64,000 nt of DNA from Arbacia lixula (GCA_963669155.1 OZ022587.1:16560113-16624112); one strand, 5' to 3'. Counted from the first letter of the stretch, positions 19,259 through 31,312 are shown. The notes: generated from the sequence alone by a model not told the origin. Made by a program: numbers and translations.

Positions 19259-19635
19259 TAAAGTGATAGTCCACCCTGAAGTAAAATTAATTGTAATTGT
19301 AGCAACAAATAAAAGCGGGTAAAGGTTTGACGAAAATGGGTCAAAGGAAAAAAAAGTTATTTGATTATTATGAAGTTATAATATGCTGCTTTCATTTTTT
19401 TTCTGCTACAATTACAATAAATTAAACTTCTGCGTTACGCTTCTGGGATATCCTTATGAGAAAATTGAAATTTTCAACAACAATAGTGTGGGAAAGCCCT
19501 TCGCAAGTGACGAAACAAAATAAGAATAAGAATTTCAGAAACTCATAACTCTTTTTTTTCTGGCGGACTTTCGTTAAACCTTCACGAATCCGTTTCTGTC
19601 ATGTTTCTGTTTTTATTAAAAGAAATCTATAACTA
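19259..19635. mobile_element. MITE family B, diverged copy
   Basis: The left terminus is a variant of the family end (TTAAAGTGATAGTCCACCC). It continues with 'gaagtaaaattaattg', has a 'cgcaagtgacgaaacaaaa' remnant of the CRE site, and ends around 'cgtttctgtcatgtttc'. The right terminus is lost. Confidence 0.65.
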
Positions 19636-19655
19636 TAAACTTACCTTTAGAATTT

Positions 19656-19830
19656 AATGTCGTTCAAACAAGCTGTTAGCATCATGGCAACCCCAAAGTA
19701 GCAACAACTAAAAGATTCATAGCTAGAGCATTCCATCGTCTGAAATTTTATAATCACGAGACACAGGTGAATATCAATAGCGCGTTACAGGGAGAGAGAA
19801 AATTGTGAATACATTACGAAATTGGCTTAT
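19656..19830 (+). mobile_element. MITE family D, partial copy
   Basis: It shares 'ggcaaccccaaag', 'agcaacaactaaaagattc', 'gcattcca' and 'cgcgttacagggagag...ttgtgaatacattac' with the copy at 41395-41625. The ORF from 19805 is not convincing as a gene because it begins within this element. Confidence 0.65.
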
Positions 19831-20115
19831 TGGAAATTGTTGGGCTTACTATACACAATTATACAGTGGACCCATCGATAAAAGAGATACACAAAAATGT
19901 ATTTTTAATATCGATGAATGGACAACGAACTGCATCATTTCTAAGTGTTGGGGCGCCCTCAGACGCCAAAATGAAGACAGAAAAATGTTGTTCGAAATGT
20001 ATCATACACCCCCAGTACAACTTACATCTCAGCGAATGAAGCTGAAATTTACACATTGCATAACTGAAGAATTTTACATTGTTGTGGCGCAGGTTCGTCG
20101 AACTCTCATTAACTG

Positions 20116-20589
20116 ATATCCTTGTAATCCTCTCAATATCAAATTACATTGTACATTTTAGTTTACTTGAAAAATCAGGATCATATAAGTGAAAATCCAA
20201 TCAAATATATCAAAGGAATTTCACAGATCGTGTTGCGTCTGCAGGGGCGAGAGGGGGGGGGGGGGTGGTTAAATCTTAATATGGTAATTACCATAGTAAT
20301 TACCACCGCTTGACAGCCAATGAAATGTTTCCATCGATCTGTCACGATTGGTAACAGAGTTACACCTGCATGGCCCCGATCTCATGATTTAGTAAAAGTT
20401 GCGTAACGGAATAAGCATGACACGTGTCTAGCCCGGTGGCTGCTCGTTGATGTTACATAAGGCGCGATGTCCTTGGTCATAGAATGAGCCGGTAAAATGG
20501 GTGTTTAGTCTCTGCTCGACAGCCCTATATACATAGCTTTATATTACGGTATTTTCTTTCGCCGCCCCCCCCCCCCCCCCCCACATCGC

Positions 20590-20656
<67 letters not shown>

Positions 20657-20833
20657 CCTCTCTCTCTCCCTCCCTCCCACTTTCCCCCTCCTTCCCTCTC
20701 TCTCTCTTCCTCTCTCCCCTCCACCCTCCCCCTGGTGTGTGTGTGTGTGTGTGTGTGTCTCTCTCTCTCTCTTTCTCTTTCCCCCTCTCTCTTCCTCTCT
20801 CCCCTCCACCCCCCCCCCCCCCCCTCCCCCCTG

Positions 20834-20900
<67 letters not shown>

Positions 20901-21138
20901 CCTCTCTCTCTCTCCCTCTCTCTCCCCCTCTATCTCTCTTTCTCTCTCTCGCTCTCTCCCTCTGACTCTACTTCCCCGCCTCTCTCTGTGCACCCCTCTC
21001 CCCCTTTCTTTGTATACACCTATCTGTATATAATATATCTCTCTATAATGGGTTGTTCCTGTCTCTTCCTTTCTCCTTTTATCTTCTCCGAAGACTATTC
21101 ATGATGTGAGACCATGGACCTTGTTACATATAATCAGA
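20116..21138. repeat. Intergenic stretch dominated by C/T and G/T microsatellites
   Basis: 20116-20565 is AT-rich with one G run (20250-20263) and no recognisable gene. From 20567 a run of about 18 C is followed by (TC)n blocks to about 20710, (GT)n at 20733-20757, and more (TC)n with a second long C run (20808-20823) to about 21010. All large ORFs here are artefacts. Confidence 0.85.
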
Positions 21139-21146
21139 AACACACA

Positions 21147-21866
21147 AAAAAGTAAGTCCGGGCCCTTTTTCTCAACCGCATCAGGAGAATATGCTGGACA
21201 AAATAGTTTGGCAGACGTGATGCTACACTCATTGGCTGAATTTCATGTGAAAATGATATTGATCGGTCCAGTCATGCATGAGTGAGCAAACGCTTAAGGC
21301 AAAAATGTGAATTTTCAAAATTCACAAGCGTGATTGTTTATGCTGTTTTAGCAGTACATTTTGGCACTTCTTGTGCGATTTTAAAAGTGTATTCACTAAA
21401 CCATGACACGAAAATGACTTCTTATGTTCATATAACAGGCCATGTTACATCTTTGTCACAATATCCAGTTTTATATTTTTTCACAAAAATAAAGGGGTTT
21501 TTAAAGTTTCCAACTAAAGAGGGATGAGTGATTTTTAAAAGGTGCTCACTCAACCAGAACAATAGGTGTTAGTTTGTCGAGAGATTAATGATTAACAATG
21601 AAAGGACATATTATGCACCAGAAATGAAATTCATTAGAAATTTATATGACAGAATCCTAAAATTACCCTTGTGACGTTTGAAAAGTGATAATTTTGCCTT
21701 TAATGTGTGCTCACTCATGCATGACTGAGTGGATTAATGTGATTTCCACACGGAAGTCAATAGGTGAAGAAACAATCCTGCTAAGTTGTGTTGCTCAAAA
21801 CCTCTTCAATAAAAAGTTATGCTATTTTGCTTAGGGAGGGGGGGGGGGGCTTACTTTTTTGTATTT
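21147..21866. mobile_element. Long-TIR element family G, copy 1
   Basis: The ends are 'aagtaagtccgggccc' and '...ggggcttactttttt'. Subterminal 'cactcattggctgaa', 'cagtcatgcatgagtgagc' and 'gctcactcatgcatgactg' form inverted arms of roughly 150 bp. The second copy at 61040-61738 is similar throughout (about 700 bp). No ORF with a known domain. Confidence 0.75.
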
Positions 21867-21869
21867 ATA

Positions 21870-23650
21870 AAGAAGCCTTACAAATGAATCCCTGTGCGCC
21901 GCATTGTTTTGAGACTTATAATGTAGGAAGATAAAAACACAATACTAAGTTTTGGCAAGAATTCGGGAGAAGGCAAGTGCCATTACATCTAAATGGAATA
22001 AGTCCACAGAATATCCATGAAGTACAATCTGTCATTGTTCTCTTTAATGTGTTTTTTTTTTTTTTTTTTTGCAACAGAGACACATTTTGCATAATTGCGA
22101 GTGGAACGGGTGACAGTGTAGGGGAAAACAAGATTGATAACACAAATTCAAAAAATGAGATTTAGGAGACAGAAGGACAGACAAATCATAGAGATGCAGC
22201 CGGATACATACAGTATGCCAGGTAAATTAGGCTGAGAAGACAGATGGGAGAGTAGAGAAAACTAGAGTACATGTATCCGAAAGAACGAGGCAATATAAGA
22301 TATTGGGCATGTAAACAAGGATGTATAGGAATGAAAGACGGAGCTGAAATAAGCAACGTAAAATAATCTAGATCCCTAAACCTCATGATTACCGTGCCAT
22401 GGATCAAGTTGGAGCAAAAAGTGCAGGCATAAGTCAAACTTTCTCCCAAAAGCCGAATGTAGCGAGGAAGCGAGACGGCTCTGGCAAAAAATGTGTAAGT
22501 GCGCGTGCTAGTACGAACAACAAACTTCGAACGTGTATTTGACCTCGTCATTATGCTAAAAGAGTTTATAAGATACCGATTCCCCTAAGTGAGCACTTCG
22601 GAAAAGCACCCCATCTCTCTCTCGAAAAAAAAAAAAAATTACATTTCTCCTGTATGTTGTCGGGCAAAATGATAAAACTAGATTTACCGTGTCCGGTTGA
22701 GATCCGTGGCTTCAGGGAAAAAGCAATTCTATTTTATGTTTTACAGTTTGTTTTTGTATATAATAATTAGATCTGTTTTCACATTCAATATGGTACATGT
22801 ATATACAATCGCATTGACCAGAATCATTTTGAAAGGAGAAAAAAATAATAGAAATCCGAATAATTATGTGGTATCGCACAGCACCCCCCCCCCCCACACA
22901 CACACACACACACACCATCACCACAACCACCACCAACAACAACAACAGCATCGTGCAGTCGTCTTAAAAGAAATTGTCTCTTTGGGGTCTGTTTCAGGAG
23001 ACTACGTGTATCACGCGTGGGGAAACTGATATCGCTCAAAGATATTTTTCATGGCTCCGCTGGGTATTGTAGTCTTTGTATGATCGCTTTGATTTTACTT
23101 TACCAGGTTGTTACTTTTGCAAAGTCCTTAAAAGAGCTTTTGACTTATTTTTTCAGGTATGATTCCTAAGAATAGCAGGATTATTTAAGGGTTGTTTTTT
23201 CTATGTAATTCAATCAGATTTACATTGCGTTTTTATTTCGTGTGAACTTATTTGCTGGAATTGGGAATTTAAGTTAGACTAGCTTGCCAGCTGATGTAAC
23301 GCAAACGCGATGTCCCTGCCTGGTCGAATGCAAGCATGCATGCATAGCGCATTGAACCCAAAGCACGCATTATGCTTTACGTCATTCCTTCGGTTTCTCT
23401 CGGTGACAAAGCAACACGGGGGGGAATATGGGGACCAATCTCCGGAGATTCAAATCGTAAAAGCTGTTAAAAGTACGTGCTTTGTCACTCACCTTCATCA
23501 TTGCCACATTGGCTTCAATCTTCTTCGATCAACATGCTCTGTTATGGATTTCTACTTCATGTGAAATGATAGTTTTGAAAGGATTCAAAGTTGGAAATCT
23601 CAGCCACACGCAGTTTAGCGGAGACGCGTTGAAATCTATCGGGGAAGCTC
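21870..23650. other. Intergenic sequence upstream of LRRC58
   Basis: It holds a poly-T run (22050-22070), a C-run plus (CA)n and (CAA)n tract (22885-22950), and AT-rich unique sequence. No convincing gene or transposon. The last few hundred bases should contain the LRRC58 promoter and 5' UTR; no TATA box is obvious. Confidence 0.45.
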
Positions 23651-23659
23651 GGGCTAGGA

Positions 23660-26600
23660 ATGCGGAAGACTCCGAAAAGACAACGTTCTCGACCTAGTGC
23701 TCAAGATTCCGACCCACGCGTTTCCAAGATGTATTCCCGAAGGGGCATCGACACCTTTCCTTACGACAGCCTTGTCGATCACAAGGACCGACTGCACATC
23801 ATCGACGTCAGTCGAAATCAGATCACTGACATTCCGGCCAGCATAAACAATTTTGTCAACGTGATCGAACTTGATTTAAGTACGAACAGAATAACAACGC
23901 TGCCAGACGAGTTATTACAACTCAGACATTTAAAAACATTAACATGCAAGAACAATCTTCTAAATGGGGACTCTTTACCAAAAGAATTTGGAACATGCCC
24001 AGCATTACAGACTATTAATTTCAGTGGCAACCTCTTTCTGAACTTTCCAGTGCAACTCACAGAGATTTCTACATTACGGGTGCTTCACATGGGTGGAAAC
24101 CGAATACAAGAAATTCCACCAGAAATAGAAAGATTAGCTTTGTAAGTATATCACACAAAACTCAAACTTGTCAAATGACCTGTCTGAGGATTAAGTGTTT
24201 TCCAACATATATTTTTTATTTGAAACATATGACTTCCACTTTCTGAAATGGAATGATGTGTAATAAATTTGTACTGTAATGTTTGTTTTTTTCACATTAG
24301 AGTTGAAATATTGTGTAATATAATTTCATGAATTTCAAACGAAATTTTTGAAGTCTGGGTCAGACATTGGAGGCAGTATTATTGGAATATTTTTATTTTA
24401 CCTTTTGATAACAGATGAATTCCCTTTAAAGATTGTCCGTCCCTTTTGCAAGCTTAAAATTTGAAATCGTCTATCACGATCGTAAAATGAAGAAAGTGTG
24501 ATTCAAGACCATTTCTAAGAATATAGCATGTTGAAGCTTTCTGTATATGTAAAAAATTTCAGCCGTTAAATTTCAAACCGACTTTTTTCGTACTACGAAA
24601 AAAGTATTAGTCTTTGTTACAGTATCTATGTGGCTATTATGCGTGTGTGAAATCCTAATTTTATGAGTAACTACCAAACTTTGGAGATGATTCCTTCCAT
24701 AAAACTTTTTTTTCATAATGCGTTTCATAACTTAATGAACAGATTAATCAATACAGCAGATATTTCACCACAAACTGCTAAGAGCCTGAGGTAAAGACTA
24801 TTAATCAGACGTTGTTTACGTGCATTATTTGAATTTTACACTACGTATCAGTTTCAAATTGTAAATATAGAGCTTGCTAACACTTCTCTATATGTTTTGC
24901 CAATGTTTCGATGGTTTTGTGGTGATCTGAAAAAGGGACTGGCTGTCTTTAACATTCATTCACTATTTAATGTTCACTACATTGTACTCAAAAAGGTTAC
25001 CGCCTGTCATTTGCGTACACAACCAGTATTAATGAAAAACTTACATAACATGAAAATGCTAAGAAACAACAATACGTATTTCAGGGATTCCTGTTAAGCC
25101 AGACCATGTCATCCAAAATTTGATCCTGGGACACGTGGGAGAGCCCAATAACAAGTGGGATGACTTGACAGAAAAGTTGGGCAATTAGCCATATTTGGGA
25201 TGAGCTTAGTTATTGGTGCAATTTGAATTCTTTACAGCGTTTAAAGGGGAAAGTCACCCTGTGATGCGCAACACAGCGACGCTCAGATTTTGTTTGCAGC
25301 ACTTGATGTCTGCCTTTGGTCTAGTGTACAGTGTATGAGAAGTTGAGAACCTAAGCGGACATCAGTGCCAGAAAAAAAAAAGAGGATGTGCCGGGCTGTG
25401 CTTGATTTTATGGGACATTTTCCTGCTGTACATGTACAGTACAGTATGCAGTATGGAAAATTGGTCTCAACAGTATATTTTGTATATCTGAAGGACAATT
25501 TTCATGTGGTATTGTTGGTGGCATACATGTGTGGCATACATGCTGTGAGTGCTGTGCTGCTCTTGTGAGTTTAAAGATACATACTTGTACATTGTTAAAA
25601 TGCTGTACAATCAGTACATTCTACTTCAAAGTTGTCTGACATTGTCAGTATCTGCTGTAATTGTTTGCATTCTGATAATTGATATCTACATGTAGCCTCA
25701 CATTCCGCTTCTATCAAGGTGACATCTGTAGATTTGTAAAGTGCATCGTCATTGTTGACTCAAATGTGCGTGTGAGCCTTGACACCAGATCAGTTGACTT
25801 GTGTTTGCACAGTAATCTTTGTGTTTTCAGAAGGCCGGTTTATCTTGAAAGAACAAAGCATTTCCAAGCTTTCTGCTCTAAGACCCAGCACGTATTTTAA
25901 AGGTGAAGGTCATTTTACATCAATAGGTAAAAGGTTTAATGTGGTTTTATCCCTTTTGCCAAAAATAAATATATCAAGTTACTGTACATTATAAATATCT
26001 GATACACACAAATTCTGAGGTCCAAATTTATTCATAAATGACAAATCTCATCAAATATTCCAAGGACTAGTACAAGAATGATAGTTGATGAAATGTCAAA
26101 AAACCTGTCTCTAAAAAAAAAACATGACATCATTTGACTGTATGATGTGTACATGTACATTTCAGCTTGACTCAAGTTGTGACTTTTAAAAAAATATTTT
26201 TCGTAAGTGACAAAAGTGGTGTTTTTAACACCTAGTGTAATGTATTAATATCCTGACTTTTCTTCGTGATGCAGGTTAGAGCATCTTTACCTGGGGGGTA
26301 ACCAGCTGGCCTCCCTCCCCTCCAGCGTGGGCACCCTGCAACGCCTCCTCTCCCTCGTCCTCTGCGACAACCGCCTCCAATCCCTCCCGGCGCGACTCGC
26401 CGAACTCACCGGCCTCCGCTCCCTCAGTCTCCATAACAACCAGCTCACCACGCTCCCGCCTGAGATCGTCTCCCTAACTGGGCTCTGCGAGCTGAGTCTC
26501 CGTGGCAACCCGCTGGTGGTGCGCTTCGTGCGCGAGCTGACGTGGAACCCGCCCTCGTTGTTGGAGCTGGCCGCTCGGGCAGTGAAGAACAATCACGTGC

Positions 26601-27487
26601 CGTACAGCGTGGAGGATCTTCCCGGGGAAGTGATCCGGTATTTGGACACGGCCGGTCATTGTCTCAACCCAAACTGCAATGGTGAGTTTTCTCTTCATAG
26701 TCAACATGCACTGTACATGTAGCTGTCTTCATTCGACTTAAGTTCTTTGAAGCCTTAGCTTGTTACACACATTTTTCATACTTCATGTAGTAATGTATTC
26801 ACAACTTTTCCCCTAACTGCGTAGAAACACGTACATTACTACATGTACATGTACACTGTATTTTGTGATTCAGTTAGAATTGGTGGAACACACATTGAAT
26901 CTATTAGTTTTTGCTTCTTGGACAAAACACGGACAAGCTTTGGGGTTACCACAAGTAACATATTGTTTGAATGAAGTGCATAAAAATGTGAACACAACGA
27001 AAATGGCTTGGACAGTAGCTCACTTAGCAAAAACAGAAGTCTTTCTGTAAATGCAAAAAGTATTTGAGCCTCGTAATATTTGAAAATCAAATTTAGTTAT
27101 AAACAATAGAAAATGGTTTGTAAATAAAATTTTTTACTGTCACGCATCATCACTTACATGTTAGCTCTTACTACATTTCATAGTACAGCTATTCTTCATG
27201 CAGCAAAATGCATCATACTGTTGTCCCATGCATTCATTTCTGTGTTTTTCCTTCTCTTTCCTCCTGTTATAGGTGTGTACTTCAACGCCCGGGTCGAGCA
27301 CGTCAAGTTCGTGGACTTCTGCGGCAAGTACCGCCTGCCCCTCATGCAATACCTCTGCTCCCCCGAGTGCTCCTCCGCAGACCGTAGTAGTAGCAGTAGC
27401 AGCTTCTCCAGTAGCAGCGAAGACAATGAGTCGGAGGACGAGACGCAGGTGCCGAAGAATCGTCTCAAGAAAGTGCTGCTCGGTTGA
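23660..27487 (+). CDS. LRRC58: Leucine-rich repeat-containing protein 58
   Basis: Three exons: 23660-24141, 26275-26681 and 27273-27487, joined in phases 2 and 1 with canonical donors (TT|GTAAGT, TG|GTGAGT) and acceptors (GATGCAG, TTATAG). The product has 367 residues; the human protein has 371. Residues about 50-230 are leucine-rich repeats (HIIDVSRNQITDIP, LHMGGNRIQEIPPEI, LVLCDNRLQSLP, SLHNNQLTTLPPEI). They are followed by LRRC58-specific blocks LSLRGNPLVVRFVRELTW, SLLELAARAV, KFVDFCGKYRLPLMQYLCSP and the end KKVLLG, all strongly conserved with vertebrates. A Ser/acidic stretch precedes the end. The alternative in-frame Met at 23729 is possible, but the upstream Met gives the family length. 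Recent work links mammalian LRRC58 to ubiquitin ligase-dependent control of cysteine dioxygenase; whether that holds here is unknown. Intron 1 carries a MITE (24426-24952). Confidence 0.93.
24426..24952. mobile_element. TTAA-flanked MITE family P, copy 1
   Basis: The element is 527 bp with ends TTAAAGATTGTCCGTCCC and GGGACTGGCTGTCTTTAA, imperfect inverted repeats bounded by TTAA. A near-identical copy lies at 59418-59947 and a shorter diverged one at 39462-39802. TTAA target sites suggest a piggyBac-type origin. It lies in LRRC58 intron 1. No ORF. Confidence 0.85.
24953..26274 (+). other. Remainder of LRRC58 intron 1
   Basis: AT-rich intron sequence with scattered TACATGTA words. A short family B-like terminus (AAAGGGGAAAGTCACCCTG) near 25243 is not followed by a recognisable element. 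I see no further exon with sensible coding content. Confidence 0.45.
26790..27015 (-). mobile_element. MITE family D copy in LRRC58 intron 2
   Basis: Reverse orientation relative to 41395-41625. It has 'cttttcccctaactgcgtag', 'cacattgaatctattag', 'ggacaagctttggggttacc' and 'aacgaaaatggctt'. The central part is interrupted by TACATGTA repeats. The ORFs over it are artefacts. Confidence 0.65.
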
Positions 27488-27804
27488 TGTCCTCGGGTCT
27501 GTGTCCGCTGTTATTTAACCCTTTCGTAACCTACACCACACTAATATGTAGAAACTGAATGGCAGTTTAGTGGCTTGGTACTAAGAGATTTAATCCGTGT
27601 ATGTTTATTTTATGTAACGTACATGTAATCCCACCTTAGGAAGTTGATATGCTGCCCTCTATTGGTGGTGCAAACATTCAGGAGTGGCAGATTGAGATGT
27701 TTGTATGCTCATTGAGAACAGTGGCGTGCTGTTGAACCCTAAGCCTCTATTCAGACCTTGTGCCATTGTGTTTTGCTCATTAAGTTTACAATACATGAAC
27801 GTAC

Positions 27805-27810
27805 AATAAA
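27805..27810 (+). terminator. Candidate LRRC58 polyadenylation signal
   Basis: AATAAA, 318 bp past the LRRC58 stop, is the first consensus signal in that 3' flank. The site of cleavage is not visible. Confidence 0.45.
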
Positions 27811-28538
27811 ACAGTAATAACAACATACAGGAGTGTCGCATTGGGGCGTACACTCATCAAGAATAGAGCGTCTTAACTTACACAACGCCCTCTATACAGC
27901 CGCTTGGCGCATTTGTATTGTCGGCGCTGGTGTCGACTCTTTGATACACGTGCATGTAGAGTAGCAGTATTGTTGTTATAAGGATGGTTGAGGCAGTGGC
28001 CTCAATTCAGACACTGTGGCATTATATTCATTAATAGTAACTAGAATCCATGTGTTCTATGTGGACTAGACGGGTAGATTTTGGATATATCTACATCATG
28101 AACATTTTGTTGTACGAGCATCTGTATCCTGTATCATGTTTAATTGAAAGTATGGTGATACTACATGTAGTAGATCTCCATGTATGTTTGACTACATGTA
28201 CATGTAGTAGATCTCCATGTATGTTTAACTACATGTACATGTAATAGTCAAAGAAATGTCAAGCTGCCAAATCGTGGAATACTGTACATGTAAACTCTAC
28301 TTGTTCGTGGCTGTAAAGATACAAGAGCAATACAGGGATGTTGAGGTTCGTTAAGTTGAGAGTACTTATATATATATATATACATGTAAAATGGTTACAG
28401 TTTACCTCTTCTAGCTCTCATCAGCGGCATCATAACACAACAGCAACATGCATTCTTTTTCATGTTCTCAATGTGAAAACAGAAGTCACATGACAGAAGT
28501 GTGCATGTTTTCAGTGTGTTGTGCTCAAACTGTTAACA
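27811..28538. other. Intergenic sequence past LRRC58
   Basis: It contains a small direct repeat of 'gtagatctccatgtatgtt' (about 28168 and 28207), palindromic ACATGTACATGT words and a short (TA)n at 28370. No gene is seen. Confidence 0.45.
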
Positions 28539-28738
28539 GTAAGGTTGCGTTCATGATTCAAAATGTATCAGCGTTCAGACGACCTTCTCTCCGATCAATA
28601 GGCCGATCATGATTTAAAACACGGTTGCGTTCAAGCGACCGTTTTTTCAACGTGATTCTGCAGAAAAGTGTTTCCAAATGCCCCTATTTCCATGTTTATG
28701 CCTCCGCCACGAAGTGGCCGGAGGCATTATGTTTTCGG

Positions 28739-28822
28739 GTTGTCCGTCCGTCCGTCCGTCCGTACGTACGTATGTCCGTCCGTCCGTCCGTCCGTCCGTA
28801 CGTCCGTCCGTCCGTCCGTCCC
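28739..28822. repeat. (TCCG)n microsatellite
   Basis: About 19 TCCG units with a few TACG variants (CGTACGTACGTATG in the middle). It creates the Arg/Pro/Ser/Val ORFs here in all frames; none is a gene. Confidence 0.95.
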
Positions 28823-28934
28823 GAATCCGTTTAGGCAATATCTTGAGAACCGTGAACCAGATTTGCTTCAAACTTGGTACATGTGTGTATTGCATAAAAC
28901 CAATGAAGTGTGTTAAATTGGGGTCAAATCTGAT

Positions 28935-29960
28935 TGAGGTCAAAGGTCAAAGGTCAATGAACATTGTGAAAAATTGCCAAAATTGACCTTTTCACATTAA
29001 ATCCAAATCCAAGGATACAATTCTCATCAAACATGATACAAAGATGGATCACTACTTGGAGGTAGACTGGTGACATTTTGGGTAAAATTCCTGAAAGTTT
29101 AGAGGTCAAAGGTCAATGAACTTTGTGAAAAATTCCAAAAATTTGACCTTTTTCACAATAAATCCAAGTCCAAGGATGTAGTTTTCATTAAACATGGTAC
29201 ACGGATGGATCACTACTTGGGGATAGACTGATGAAATTTTTGGTAAAATTCCTGAAAGGTCAGAGGTCAAAGGTCAATGAACTTTGCCAAAATTGGCTAA
29301 AAATTGCCCCAAACTTTATATTTTTCACAATAAATCCAAATCCAATGGTACATTACCAACTAAACATGGTGCAAAGATGGATCACTACTTAGGGTGAGAC
29401 TGGTGACATTTTTGGTGAAATTTCTCAAAGGTCAGAGGTCAAAGGCCAACGCACTTTGCCAAAAAATTACCTAAAAATTGCCCCCAAAGTGATATTTTTC
29501 AAAGTAAATCCAAGTCCAATGGTACATTACCAACTTAACATGGTGCAAAGATGGATCACTACTTGGGGGTAGACTGGTAACATTTTTGGTTACATTTCTC
29601 AAAGGTCAGAGGTAAAAGGTCAATGCACTTTGCAAAAATTGGCTATTTTTCACATTGAATCCAAATCTAATGATTCAATCTAAACAAACATGGTACAGAG
29701 ATGTCTCACTTCATGAAGGTAGACTGGTGAAAGTTTGGGTAAAATTCCTGAAAGGTCAGAGGTCAAAGGTTTATGAACTTTGCCAAAATGTGCTGAAAAT
29801 TGCCCCCAAATTGATACTTTTCACAATAAATCCCAATCCAATTATGCATTTCAAGAAAACATGGCACAAGAATCACAAGGATACAAGGATGGATTTAGAC
29901 AGACTGGTTAGATTGGAAGTCAAAGAACTAAGAGGTCAAAGGTCAAATGAAAATTGCCAA
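28935..29960. repeat. Tandem repeats of 150-174 bp, each with AGGTCA half-sites
   Basis: Seven units are marked by the word AGGTCAAAGGTCA or a near variant, located at about 28936, 29102, 29263, 29435, 29609, 29757 and 29932. Each is followed by 'atgaactttg'-like sequence and an 'aaatccaaatcca' block. AGGTCA-N-AGGTCA is the DR1 consensus of RXR, HNF4 and COUP-TF type receptors. The first unit has three half-sites in a row. The repeats are inside the family E element. Confidence 0.8.
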
Positions 29961-30244
29961 ACTTTGCTAAACATAGAAAAACAGAATAAATGGTATTTTC
30001 ATTTCACATAAGAACTGGAACATTTCCAACCAAACAAACAGATTTTCTGAAAATAATCTAAATAGAGCTAGCAAAGAGGCGGAGGCATATTTATTGACTG
30101 CGTGGCAGTCGAATTGCTCTAGTTCAAACTTGCGTTTTGAATCACGTTTATATTCAATTTCATCTGATTGCAAACGTGATTCTGCAGAAACGCATTTTTA
30201 ATCATGATTCTAGGGCGATTAAGTGTCGCATGAACGCAACCTAA

Positions 30245-30990
30245 GGTGTGCTCAAACTGATACAGTAACTTTGCCTGGGCATTAATAGAAAATATTTAAA
30301 AGATTTCCTTTCTCCAAGATGCCGAGAACAATTGAATTTACCATCATAGAAATGTGCCTGTCACCCTTAGTGTCTGAAGTGCGAATATAGCCAATTTTAT
30401 ATGATCTTTTGTTTATTTCAGGTACATGCAATGGTAAATCTATACAATATGAAAGAGTAAGTGGACGGTATCCTTTCACGACTCTATTCTGTATGATTTG
30501 TATCACCCTACATCAGTGTTGGAACGATCATTCTTATATACAACATTTGTATGGTAGTATGTACATGTACATGTATATCTGTGTTCATGCATGAATATGA
30601 TGTCATTTTTGTACCGTAAAAAGCTGCAGGTCTGATATACAGGTAATTTATTTTTTTACAGTGGCACATAATATTATTGTCACAGAATATTTAAGTGTTA
30701 CATTGATTGCTTTTAAGAGACAGACATGTATGAAAAGATTTGCATTGTGAGATTATCTTTGCCTGTACTTACATGTAATCTAAAATTGATGACCTGTCAT
30801 CTCTGATACTCTGAACTCTCTCCCTTGTTTTTAGAATAATAGAAGATTATCAATTCAAACCAGATGAAACCAACATAAAAGCAGAGGCATATTTCTGGAC
30901 TGCATGGCGGTCAAATTGCTCTTTTAAAGAATAATGGTGTTTGGGGGGGAAAAAATAGTTTTTGGCTGAGGTTAAGAACTGAATCGCCAC
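30245..30990. other. Intergenic sequence with a family E end fragment
   Basis: Mostly AT-rich sequence. At about 30880-30925 it carries 'agcagaggcatatttctgg' followed by 'actgcatggcggtcaaatt', a diverged copy of the right end of family E. The remainder shows no gene. Confidence 0.5.
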
Positions 30991-31000
30991 ACAAATATAT

Positions 31001-31312
31001 GTGATTTCCTGAGGAAATTTCAGCCAACAATATTCATTCAGTTACAACAGTTTATGACAATTAATTGAAAATGCCAACAAGCCATTATAAACACAGCACT
31101 CATTGGTCAGATCCGGTGGTTTTGTGGTCACATTTGGCTCCAATCTCTCCTAAATTTATGTGATTTCCTGAGGAAATTTCAGCCAACAATATTCATTCAG
31201 TTACAACGTTTTATGACAATTAATTGCAAATGCCAACAAGCTATCATAAACACACCACTCATTGGTCACTTCCGGTGGTTTTGTGGTCACATTTGGCTCC
31301 AATCTCTTCTAA
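31001..31312. repeat. Direct tandem duplication, two 153-159 bp units
   Basis: The unit starting 'gtgatttcctgaggaaattt' at 31001 is repeated from 31160 with only a handful of differences, ending each time with 'ggttttgtggtcacatttgg' and 'ctccaatctct'. No ORF. The high identity implies a fairly recent duplication. Confidence 0.9.

Larger units (their letters stand above)
28698..30122. mobile_element. Element family E with TCCG microsatellite and AGGTCA repeats
   Basis: It starts ATGCCTCCGCCACGAAGTGG, immediately followed by its inverse GGCCGGAGGCAT, and ends with GGCGGAGGCAT (30078-30088) and a 'gactgcgtggcagtcg' tail. The same end fragment recurs at about 30880-30925. Internally there is a (TCCG)n block and about seven imperfect 150-174 bp tandem repeats. 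I recall this general type of sequence as very common in marine invertebrates. There is no ORF with a transposase domain. Confidence 0.7.
28543..30241. mobile_element. Outer MITE family F split by another transposon
   Basis: The left end GGTTGCGTTCATG and right end CATGAACGCAACC are a perfect inverted pair, flanked by TAA on both sides (28540-28542 and 30242-30244). TAA is a typical 3-bp target duplication of PIF/Harbinger elements. The left arm (28543 to about 28697) and right arm (about 30123-30241) share 'cgtgattctgcagaaa' and related words. The element inserted between them is the family E copy. Confidence 0.8.

Noticed and set aside
19805..20116. ORF of 103 residues
   Set aside because: It begins within a family D MITE, has no recognisable domain, and lacks splice or promoter support.
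28625..28986. Tetranucleotide array resembling a short CRISPR-like repeat
   Set aside because: TCCG units of 4 bp without spacers are a simple microsatellite inside a transposon, in a eukaryotic genome.
29655..30011. ORF of 118 residues
   Set aside because: It lies in the AGGTCA tandem repeats of the family E transposon and is not coding.
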